Source: JACKHO01 sp041398745 | GTDB taxonomy: Bacteria > Planctomycetota > Planctomycetia > Planctomycetales > Planctomycetaceae | Length of the DNA stretch: 64,000 bases | Assembly (NCBI GenBank): GCA_041398745.1 | Contig: JAWKUB010000009.1 | Coordinates: forward strand, 248,001 to 312,000 | Direction: 5' to 3' | In this document: in pieces, positions 43,891-51,104 of the stretch | How the letters are laid out: the number at the start of each line of letters is the position of its first letter | How positions within the stretch are numbered: the stretch's first letter is position 1 | The notes under the pieces: model-generated | The model's input: the letters and a program-made list of their open reading frames with translations, nothing else | Database searches by the model: none | Told to the model about the DNA's origin: nothing | Program-made: the position numbers and the translations under genes

Positions 43891-44478
43891 TTAACGCTTC
43901 GAGAACTGGAAGCTGCGACGGGCCTTCTTGAAGCCGTACTTCTTGCGTTCCACCATACGACCGTCACGCGTCAGGAAGCTGCCAGCGTGCAACATGTGGT
44001 GCAACCCAGGATTCTTGGCCTGCAGCGCACGAGCAACTCCGAGCACAACCGCTCCAGTTTGCCCCGTGGGCCCACCGCCATTCACTCGAATGTCGATGTC
44101 CACTTTACCTTTCATTTCGGTGGCAACCAAGACTCGCTCAATCAGTTCGCGGTCGCGTTCAATCACGAAGTACTCAGCGAATTCACGCTTGTTAACCGTG
44201 ATTTTCCCAGTGCCGTCCTTCATGCAAACGCGAGCGACGGCTGTCTTGCGACGTCCCGTACCCCAAGCGTTTCCAAACTTGTCAATTTTGCCGCGAATCA
44301 CGGGATCGGGCCGTTCGACCAAGTCGTCCGCATCGACATCGGCTGCGGCACCACCAATATCCAAGCCAGCTGCGAGATCGGTCGCACCAGCATCGGCTGA
44401 ACTCTCAACTGGTGGGGCCAGTTCCTGTTCAGTTTGTTCCGTCGCTTCAACGGGAGGTGTCAATTCTTCGTCCGACAT
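43891..44478 (-). CDS. rpsI: 30S ribosomal protein S9 with acidic N-terminal extension
   Basis: 195 aa, about 65 longer than Escherichia coli S9. Residues 1-63 are acidic and Ala-rich (EELTPPVEATEQTEQELAPP...), followed by the normal S9 core: WGTGRRKTAVARVCMKDGTG, ITVNKREFAEYF, VNGGGPTGQTGAVVLGVARAL, and the C-terminal RDGRMVERKKYGFKKARRSFQFSKR whose last residues contact tRNA in the P site. It is translated after rplM in the same operon. Confidence 0.95.
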   Translation of the reverse strand: MSDEELTPPVEATEQTEQELAPPVESSADAGATDLAAGLDIGGAAADVDADDLVERPDPVIRGKIDKFGNAWGTGRRKTAVARVCMKDGTGKITVNKREFAEYFVIERDRELIERVLVATEMKGKVDIDIRVNGGGPTGQTGAVVLGVARALQAKNPGLHHMLHAGSFLTRDGRMVERKKYGFKKARRSFQFSKR

Positions 44479-44499
44479 TATCTTCTTCCAGTCAATTGA

Positions 44500-44985
44500 C
44501 TACTTAATGTATTCAGGAAACGGCTGAGGCTGCTGTGCCTGGTGCTTGTGGTTCGGACCAGCGAACACACGGAGCTTCTTCAGCATTTTTCGCCCCAGCT
44601 TGTTCTTGGGAAGCATCCGGCGAACTGCTTCCATAATGATTCGCTCAGGGTGCTTTTCCAACCACTCGTCAGCCGTAACAACCTTGCGGCCGCCAGGATA
44701 ACCCGTGAACCAATCGTATTCCTTGTTCACCATCTTGGAGGTGAAGTTCGGATTGGTGGGGTGTGCCAGAGTTCGCCCTGTGAAGCGAATCTTTTCGGCA
44801 TTAACCACAACGACAAAGTCACCGCAGTCGACGTGCGGGGTGTAGCTTGGCTTGTGCTTACCCATCAAAACGGTGGCAAGACGCACAGCCAGACGACCTA
44901 CGACCTCACCGGTCGCATCAACGAGGAACCAGTCCGGTTGGACTTCCTCTTTCTTTGCTACAAATGAACGAACGACGGGATTCAC
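44500..44985 (-). CDS. rplM: 50S ribosomal protein L13
   Basis: GTG start at 44985 (VNPVVRSFVAKKEEVQPDW), supported by GAGGAA 8 nt upstream; the frame continues to 45060 without support. 161 aa. Core motifs WFLVDATGEVVGRLAVRLATVLMGKHKPSYTPHVDCGDFVVVVNAEKI and MLPKNKLGRKMLKKLRVFAGPNHKHQAQQP are canonical. First gene of rplM-rpsI-rpmA. Confidence 0.95.
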   Translation of the reverse strand: MNPVVRSFVAKKEEVQPDWFLVDATGEVVGRLAVRLATVLMGKHKPSYTPHVDCGDFVVVVNAEKIRFTGRTLAHPTNPNFTSKMVNKEYDWFTGYPGGRKVVTADEWLEKHPERIIMEAVRRMLPKNKLGRKMLKKLRVFAGPNHKHQAQQPQPFPEYIK

Positions 44986-45163
44986 CGTAAATTCCTCGTA
45001 TGATTCAACTTCGAGAGTGACACTAGGGCCACGCAACCCACTCGCTGTCCGGACCATCACCGCACACGAAACGTGGGGAATTCCGAAGAATAACGAGGGA
45101 CAGACACGCTTTCAACTCAAGCTGTCACAACAGTTGAGGAAAAAGCAGGGGAACGAACCCAAC

Positions 45164-45745
45164 TCAGGCTGCCTTCTTTCGTCCAATGGTAATCGTATCC
45201 ACCACTGGGGGCAGCCCAGATGCCGCAACCTTTCCACCGGTAAGCACTTTACGAAACACCTTCAAGTACTGAGACACACGTCGCGACAGCGGCTCCAACG
45301 ATTCTGCCACACAATGTTCCACTTCAAGGTCCGCCTCGTCGTACAGGCTCTTCATTCCTTCGGGATAAATTCGCCAGCAATCAATGGGAGCCTCGTGATA
45401 TCCCCACGAAACCGGGTTTACGGTGACAACGCACCCACCTGGCTTACAAACGCGGCTGACTTCGCGAATCCAACGCCAAGTTTTTCGCACATGTTCGATG
45501 ACCTGACCCGACACAACAATATCATAGGTGTCGTCCGGCAAACCAAAGTTGTACTCGTCAACCGCCTTATGCGTGAGCCGTTCATCGTCAAAGATGTCAA
45601 TGGTTTCCCACTGCAAGCTACTGTTGTCTATCAACTTACGGTACGTCGACGGAAACCCGTCCGGGCCGATTTCCAAGACCTTCATTCCGTCCTGGAAATA
45701 GTCCACTGCATATTTTGAAAAGATCAACTGACTGTTGAGATGCAC
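45164..45745 (-). CDS. Class I SAM-dependent methyltransferase
   Basis: 193 aa, compact. Motif I is VLEIGPDGFPSTY (residues ~23-35) and the post-II region TIDIFDDERLTH; the Methyltransf_11 hallmark YDIVVSGQVIEHVRKTWRWIREVSRVCKPGG is near residues 74-103. C-terminal half carries WRIYPEGMKSLYDEADLEVE, often seen near glycan or lipid-type methyltransferases. Substrate unknown. It is divergent from hemA across a 224-bp gap. Confidence 0.85.
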   Translation of the reverse strand: MHLNSQLIFSKYAVDYFQDGMKVLEIGPDGFPSTYRKLIDNSSLQWETIDIFDDERLTHKAVDEYNFGLPDDTYDIVVSGQVIEHVRKTWRWIREVSRVCKPGGCVVTVNPVSWGYHEAPIDCWRIYPEGMKSLYDEADLEVEHCVAESLEPLSRRVSQYLKVFRKVLTGGKVAASGLPPVVDTITIGRKKAA

Positions 45746-45969
45746 AGCGCCCTCCCATGGCGAAAAGTTGTCTCAGACGTACCGTTCTGCCCGTAAACGT
45801 AATCTGCGGAGAGAATTAAGAGAAGACCAACTTCTCAGTGACTCAACAATGGAATTTCGTGACGTTTGAAGGGTAGACTTAATCATTGGGCGGATGATTG
45901 CAGAAACGCTTTGTCGAAGAGTATTGAATCCGCCCCGAGTTCGAACGCCACTCAACTGTCGCCGCTGAA

Positions 45970-47253
45970 ATGAATCTGCAGGTCGTTTACTGCAATCATC
46001 AAACCGCCGACCTTTCGATCAGGGAACGTCTTGCGTTCTCTTCGGAAGAGGAGCTCGCGCGCGCCTACGACGAACTCCGAGACCGGTTCCCCAACTCGGA
46101 ACACGTGGTCATTTCGACCTGCAACCGGGTCGAATTGTATTCCGCCCAGGAAGATCCGGAAGACGCGCCCAGTCATCAGCAACTGGCTCAGTTCTTTTCC
46201 GAATTCCACCGCGTCCCGCTCAACGACTTTTTCAACGATTTGCTCGAACAGTCTGGGCCGGCTGCCGTCCGGCATTTGTTCGAGGTGGCATCCAGCGTCG
46301 ACAGCATGGTACTGGGCGAAACCCAAATCGTCAGCCAGGTGAAGACTGCTTACGAAACCGCGACCAAAACCGAAGCCAACGGGCCGCTGACCAACGCCCT
46401 CTTCCAGAGAGCACTGCTTGTTTCGAGTCGGGTGAGGACGGAGACCAAGTTGGTGGAAGGTCGAATTTCCATTGCCAGTGTCGCGGTGGGAGAATTCGGC
46501 AAGAGCATTTTCTCAAACTTCTCCGACAAGACGGTCCTCATTCTGGGCGCCGGCGAGATGGCCCAAGAAACGCTTCGGTACCTTCAGGATGAAGGCGTCA
46601 AAAGAATCCTCGTGTGCAACCGGAGCCAGGAACGCGGGACGGCCATTGCTCAGGAGTTTGGGGGCGAGTACCACGGCTGGGATGAGCTTACCAAACTACT
46701 CGGCATCGCCGATGTCATTGTCAGCACTACGGGAGCGACAGAACCAGTCGTGACCAAAGAGATGTTCCGACAGGTTCGAAAAACATCGGGCTCACGCCCC
46801 GTATTCATTCTCGACCTCGGTGCTCCTCGCGATGTTGAAACCGGCGTTGGCGAAATCGATGACAACGTCTTTCTCTACGACATCGACGACCTCGAAGCCA
46901 CCTGCAACAAGAACCGTCGCCTGCGTGCCAAGGAACTGGAAAAAGCTCAGGGAATCATTTCGGAAGAAACCGAACGGTTCATGCACGACATTTACTACAA
47001 GGCCACAGGCCCCATTGTAAAACGCCTGCGTGAACACTGGCACGACATTTCACAGCGTGAACTCGATTTGCTTTATCGGAAACTGCCGCATCTCCCGGAG
47101 GCAGATCGATCAGCCGTTGAAAAGGCGATTTATCGCATCGTCAACAAGCTCCTGCATCCACCGCTCGAAACTCTGCGCGTGGAAGCCAAAGACGGTACGC
47201 CGCACGGCCTCCTCGATGCCATTAAACGACTATTCCACCTGAAGGACAGCTAG
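45970..47253 (+). CDS. hemA: Glutamyl-tRNA reductase
   Basis: First step of C5-pathway tetrapyrrole synthesis: NADPH reduction of glutamyl-tRNA(Glu) to glutamate-1-semialdehyde. Catalytic Cys51 in VVISTCNRVELYS; MVLGETQIVSQVKTAY; NADPH-binding VLILGAGEMAQETLRYL; LDLGAPRDVE; and a C-terminal dimerisation helix. 427 aa, full length. No hemC nearby. Confidence 0.96.
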   Translation: MNLQVVYCNHQTADLSIRERLAFSSEEELARAYDELRDRFPNSEHVVISTCNRVELYSAQEDPEDAPSHQQLAQFFSEFHRVPLNDFFNDLLEQSGPAAVRHLFEVASSVDSMVLGETQIVSQVKTAYETATKTEANGPLTNALFQRALLVSSRVRTETKLVEGRISIASVAVGEFGKSIFSNFSDKTVLILGAGEMAQETLRYLQDEGVKRILVCNRSQERGTAIAQEFGGEYHGWDELTKLLGIADVIVSTTGATEPVVTKEMFRQVRKTSGSRPVFILDLGAPRDVETGVGEIDDNVFLYDIDDLEATCNKNRRLRAKELEKAQGIISEETERFMHDIYYKATGPIVKRLREHWHDISQRELDLLYRKLPHLPEADRSAVEKAIYRIVNKLLHPPLETLRVEAKDGTPHGLLDAIKRLFHLKDS

Positions 47254-47268
47254 TCCCGCAGGTGGAAT
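47232..47268 (+). terminator. Hairpin spanning the hemA stop codon
   Basis: Perfect 10-bp arms ATTCCACCTG (47232-47241) and CAGGTGGAAT (47259-47268); the hemA stop lies in the loop. No T-run follows, so this may be a terminator or mRNA 3'-end structure. Confidence 0.55.
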
Positions 47269-47294
47269 GATGTCGTTACGAATTGCGGCCTGCA

Positions 47295-48137
47295 CTACGG
47301 AGCACCCGGAGGGCCAGTCTGTCCAGGTGGCTGGCCAAATCCTGAAGGCGGACCAAAGTTCGGCGGACCACCTGGTTGACCATTTGCTGGCGGAGGAAAG
47401 TTTGGGTTCCCCGCGCCAGGCGTCGGTCGACCAGGAACACCGCCGGGCTGTCCCGGATTTGAACCGGGAACATTCGGATTCCCGAAGTTCGGCTGCTGGT
47501 TTCGTTCGTTAAATTCACGCGCCGCATTACGAGCATCTCGCATGGCGTCGTCTGCGGGATTTCCGGGAACCCCCTGCATTGCGCGATCCACCTCGCTCTG
47601 GTTCTTTACCGACTCAGCGGCTGCCTGCTTCCACTCATCCAGCGGTTCCTGCACAGTCACTGTGCGGCTGAATTTCCCGGTGGTAATCGCATTCGAAACC
47701 TGAAACAAATTGCCGTTTTCTTCCATTGCAAGGAAGACTTGACTGCCCCATGACAACTTGGGGGCAGTCCCGACACCGATGGTCGTGAATTCGGCGCCAG
47801 CGGTCCCGGAGGTAGTGAATCCCGGGCTGAATTCGACGTACATCGTGTCGCCCGACTCTGGCACCACAATCATTCGCAGAAATCCGTAGATCTGGCCAGA
47901 TTGCAGTTCCCAGTCGAACGTCACCGACTCGTCGTCGCTGCTCCCCTCAAACTGCAAATTGGAAATGGCAATTTGCGGCTGATTCTCCAACCGGCGATAC
48001 ACCATCACCGGCGGCTCCGCCTGATTCCCCGCGTCTGCGCCACCACCGTTTCCACCAGCCGGCATTCCAGCTTGATCACAACCAACTGCGAACAACAACA
48101 GTACCGTCAGAGTACCTGCCATACCACGTGCCAACAT
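47295..48137 (-). CDS. Lipoprotein with Pro/Gly/Asn-rich C-terminus
   Basis: Start at MLARGMAGTLTVLLLFAVGC (48137), supported by GAGGAG 10 nt upstream; lipobox FAVGC. Residues ~50-170 look like a beta-sandwich domain (IAISNLQFEGSSDDESVTFDWEL, TMYVEFSPGFTTSG, SWGSQVFLAMEENG), then a short helical segment and a ~100-residue low-complexity tail with PGQPGGVPGRP-type repeats. Function unknown; probably surface- or periplasm-anchored. It converges with hemA. Confidence 0.8.
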   Translation of the reverse strand: MLARGMAGTLTVLLLFAVGCDQAGMPAGGNGGGADAGNQAEPPVMVYRRLENQPQIAISNLQFEGSSDDESVTFDWELQSGQIYGFLRMIVVPESGDTMYVEFSPGFTTSGTAGAEFTTIGVGTAPKLSWGSQVFLAMEENGNLFQVSNAITTGKFSRTVTVQEPLDEWKQAAAESVKNQSEVDRAMQGVPGNPADDAMRDARNAAREFNERNQQPNFGNPNVPGSNPGQPGGVPGRPTPGAGNPNFPPPANGQPGGPPNFGPPSGFGQPPGQTGPPGAP

Positions 48138-48397
48138 GTTCTTCGCGCTCCTCAAGTTGGATTGATTGCCCACTCACCAATATCTTACAACCGTAACCGA
48201 CAAGCTTCAAGGGACTGACAGTCGGCGTCTGACTTCAATTTAGGATACCGTGTTGTTCTTTACAATTGGTTGTCAGCCCCCTCCGGACGAGTCGGAAGGA
48301 GATCAATACCAACTCGGTCCCGATTCGATACACTCGCGGTCGAACGGCATTTGCGTTTGCCGTTGCAGACTACTTGTTTGCCGATCGTTACTTACCC

Positions 48398-48422
48398 GGT
48401 GGCACAGACATTCCTGTCTGTG
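48398..48422 (-). repeat. Palindromic repeat family 1 copy, reverse orientation
   Basis: GGTGG then CACAGACA-TTCC-TGTCTGTG. It lies in the 48138-48505 divergent gap, which shows no other feature. Confidence 0.85.
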
Positions 48423-48505
48423 AATACAGGTCTCGTCTGAAGTGATGCGTCTGACATTTCGTAACTGGCAATGCACTGCAACCTGCTCTCCAGAAAGTTC
48501 CAATC

Positions 48506-49861
48506 GTGCCAGATTCAGTCACTATTCCTGAGCCCAAGTCACCTCACCCTGGCTTCACCGCGATTCTGGCTTTCAGTGTTTGTCTGGCTACGTTTGTTGC
48601 TTACTACAAAGTCAAATTTGATTTCAACGAGCCGCCTTCGACCTCGGGAGATGAAACCGATTACGATTCCATTGCCTGGGAACTTGCACATGGAAATGGA
48701 TTCGCCATTAACACTGGAGATCCCGAGTTTCGTCGCCCTTACGATGAGGCTGCGAAACGCGCCGAACGCTTCCAACTTCCGCCCGCATTCGAACATGTCA
48801 GCCTGCAACGCCCGCCGGCCTATCCCTTTGCTGTCAGTCAACTCAACCGACTGTTCGGTCGACAATTCTGGGCGACACGCGTCATGGATGCAGCTTTCAT
48901 GGCGGCAACCCTGGCAATGGTTGTGTTTCTCATCGCCCCGAACCTGCGCTGGTCGGGCATTGCCGTTGCCGTCGTGCTTTTCATCGCTGTTGACACCCGC
49001 ACGCGGCTTTACGGTCGAGCTATTCTGACCGAGGCAATGTCCGCCTGCATTACGTCCTTCCTCATTGTCACCCTAATTTGGCTCGGACATGCAACGAATT
49101 CATCGCCGAAGTTGTTGCTCAAATCCACATTGGTTGGCTGCCTTCTGGGGATGACAATTCTTGTTCGGTCACTCGCAATTCTGTGGGTACCGGGGCTCTG
49201 TCTCGTGGTCTACTGGATTGTTCGCAGACAACTTGGTCGTTCCCATGTCCAGGCGTTATTAGCCACGCTACTCATGATATGTGGATCAACTTTCTTGGTC
49301 GCACCTTGGGCAATTCGTAACTGTCGTATTACGCACGAATTCACACCTCTTGGGACGCAGGGACAAATCCAGCTTGCGGCAGCTTACAGTGACGAAATCT
49401 GGGAGTCCAAAGGGTTGTGGATTAACGTGCAATCGCAGGGGAAGTTTGATTCCGTCACAAATTCGGACCTGACCTACGTCGAGCAGGATTTGATCTATGC
49501 CGATTTCGCGAAGCAGCAGGCGAAAGATTGGATCGTCGCGAATCCAGGCAAGACGCTGGCCTTGTTTCCCATCAAGATTGTTCAGGAATGCCGACCGCGT
49601 ACGGTTCCGGAACTGATTATTCTCGCGCTGATGTGTGTTGGCATGATGACCCTGCGCAGGACACTTCCGGGAAAACTGCTGCTGGCAGTTGTACTCACCA
49701 ACCTGTTCGCCATTGGAGTCACCTGGTCTGTTGAAGGTCGATTCCTCGTTCCCATGCTATTGCCCATCCATGTCTTCGCCACGGCAGGAGCCTGTAGTCT
49801 AATTCAAGTAATGACTGGACAACGCGTTGCCAGGGTGTGGGACGAAAACAAGTTCCCATGA
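48506..49861 (+). CDS. Multi-pass glycosyltransferase-like membrane protein (GT39/ArnT-like)
   Basis: 451 aa with a GTG start. An N-terminal helix (ILAFSVCLATFVAYY) is followed by an extracytoplasmic loop with GDETDYDSIAWELAHGNGF, the acidic DE/Y motif typical of dolichyl/undecaprenyl-phosphate-mannose-type GT-C enzymes, and RPPAYPFAVSQLNRLFG. About nine further helices follow. GT-C family members transfer a sugar from a polyprenyl carrier to lipid or protein acceptors; acceptor unknown. A 25-bp hairpin follows the stop. Confidence 0.8.
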   Translation: MPDSVTIPEPKSPHPGFTAILAFSVCLATFVAYYKVKFDFNEPPSTSGDETDYDSIAWELAHGNGFAINTGDPEFRRPYDEAAKRAERFQLPPAFEHVSLQRPPAYPFAVSQLNRLFGRQFWATRVMDAAFMAATLAMVVFLIAPNLRWSGIAVAVVLFIAVDTRTRLYGRAILTEAMSACITSFLIVTLIWLGHATNSSPKLLLKSTLVGCLLGMTILVRSLAILWVPGLCLVVYWIVRRQLGRSHVQALLATLLMICGSTFLVAPWAIRNCRITHEFTPLGTQGQIQLAAAYSDEIWESKGLWINVQSQGKFDSVTNSDLTYVEQDLIYADFAKQQAKDWIVANPGKTLALFPIKIVQECRPRTVPELIILALMCVGMMTLRRTLPGKLLLAVVLTNLFAIGVTWSVEGRFLVPMLLPIHVFATAGACSLIQVMTGQRVARVWDENKFP

Positions 49862-49865
49862 ACTT

Positions 49866-49890
49866 CTTGAAATCCGCTCCTGATTTCAAG
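49866..49890 (+). terminator. Hairpin after the GT39-like gene
   Basis: CTTGAAATC (49866-49874) and GATTTCAAG (49882-49890), 7-nt loop, right after the stop; no T-run. Confidence 0.5.
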
Positions 49891-49893
49891 TCG

Positions 49894-49927
49894 ATCGACA
49901 TCCCATATAATCGACATCCCCTATAAT
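49894..49927 (+). promoter_or_regulatory. Tandem duplicated promoter element before msrA
   Basis: A 16-bp unit ATCGACATCCCATATA (49894-49909) is repeated at 49910-49925 with one change, giving two TATAAT boxes (49906-49911, 49922-49927) 38-59 bp before the msrA start. Confidence 0.6.
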
Positions 49928-49964
49928 GCTGTTGTCGAATTCTCACGAACACGAAGGCACCACA

Positions 49965-50453
49965 ATGAGTGAACGAGCAGTACTGGCGGGGGGATGCTTT
50001 TGGGGGATGCAGGATTTGATCCGAAAGCTTCCTGGGGTGGAAAGTACACGAGTCGGCTACAGCGGCGGTGATGTCCCCAACGCCACTTACCGCAATCACG
50101 GCACACACGCCGAAGCGATTGAAGTTGTGTTTAATCCTGCACAACTCAGTTACCGCAAGCTGCTTGAATTCTTCTTCCAAATCCACGACCCGACCACGCC
50201 GAATCGCCAAGGGAATGACATGGGTACGTCCTACCGCTCCGCGATTTATTACACGAGTGACGAACAGAAGCAGGTCGCTGAACAGCTCATTTCAGAAGTC
50301 AACCAATCACGCAAGTGGCCCGGCCCGGTGGTGACACAAGTTGAACCAGCCAGCGATTTCTGGGAAGCGGAACCGGAGCACCAGGACTACTTGCTGCGTT
50401 ATCCCAACGGCTACACGTGTCACTTCGCCAGGCCGAACTGGACGTTGGAATAG
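49965..50453 (+). CDS. msrA: Peptide-methionine (S)-S-oxide reductase
   Basis: Reduces Met-S-sulfoxide in proteins. Catalytic Cys11 in AGGCFWGMQDL; further motifs VGYSGGDVPNATYRNHGTHAEAIEV, FFQIHDPTTPNRQGNDMGTSYRSAIYY. 162 aa from MSERAVLAGG (49965); the frame from 49926 starts inside the promoter. Only one further Cys (CHFARPNW) lies near the C-terminus and may be the resolving residue. Confidence 0.95.
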   Translation: MSERAVLAGGCFWGMQDLIRKLPGVESTRVGYSGGDVPNATYRNHGTHAEAIEVVFNPAQLSYRKLLEFFFQIHDPTTPNRQGNDMGTSYRSAIYYTSDEQKQVAEQLISEVNQSRKWPGPVVTQVEPASDFWEAEPEHQDYLLRYPNGYTCHFARPNWTLE

Positions 50454-50560
50454 ACTCTGCTTCGAGCGTGTCCTGTGCGATTCTCAACCATCTCAACGGT
50501 GGCGCGCCACCCTCATCTATCTCAACCAATAATCGATAAGTCACCCGAACAAAATCCGCC

Positions 50561-51013
50561 ATGAAAACTGCTCTGCTCATGCTCGTCGCCGCGTTGGCTG
50601 CCTGCGTCATTCCTGTTCAGTCGGTCGTGAATGGCAGGCTCGGAGTCCTCACTGACAATCGACTTCTGGCCGCATTCATCTCATTCGTCGGGGGCACACT
50701 CATCCTGGGGTTGCTCATGGTGACGACATCTAAAGGGATTCCCTCTCTTCCTGCGGGCACCAGCATCCCCTGGTACCTCTGCACAGGTGGATTGCTCGGG
50801 GCCGTCTTCGTCACGGCAGTGCTGTCACTCGTTCCACAAATCGGCACCGCCAAAGTGCTGGCCGCCGCAATTGTCGGCCAACTCATCATGTCACTCATTG
50901 TTGATCACTTCGGACTACTCAACGTCCCGAAAGATCCCGTCACCCTGAAAAAAATCTTCGGCTGCCTGCTACTGGTACTGGGGACAGTGCTCATTCAGTT
51001 TGGAAAACAGTAA
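50561..51013 (+). CDS. DMT-family transporter (DUF606/YdcZ-like)
   Basis: 150 aa, five hydrophobic helices, the half-size architecture of YdcZ/DUF606 proteins, which usually act as paired or homodimeric units. Characteristic N-terminus PVQSVVNGRLG and YLCTGGLLGAVFVTAVLSLVPQIGTAKVLAAAIVGQL. Substrate unknown. The next gene starts 91 bp downstream across a family-1 palindrome. Confidence 0.88.
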   Translation: MKTALLMLVAALAACVIPVQSVVNGRLGVLTDNRLLAAFISFVGGTLILGLLMVTTSKGIPSLPAGTSIPWYLCTGGLLGAVFVTAVLSLVPQIGTAKVLAAAIVGQLIMSLIVDHFGLLNVPKDPVTLKKIFGCLLLVLGTVLIQFGKQ

Positions 51014-51037
51014 CAGCCTGGCCGTCATCAACTCTCT

Positions 51038-51062
51038 GGTGGCACAGACATTCCTGTCTGTG
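51038..51062 (-). repeat. Palindromic repeat family 1 copy, reverse orientation
   Basis: GGTGG then CACAGACA-TTCC-TGTCTGTG between two same-strand genes. Reading through it in frame gives the spurious peptide VAQTFLSV, which is why the next gene's start is placed downstream. Confidence 0.85.
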
Positions 51063-51104
51063 AAATTGTCTGGCAATGTGGCATTGAATTTGGAATCCAA
51101 ACCT

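Noticed and set aside
51000..51104. N-terminal extension of the sulfatase frame
   Set aside because: It overlaps the previous gene's stop and reads through a family-1 palindrome, giving VAQTFLSV; the signal peptide starts at 51105.
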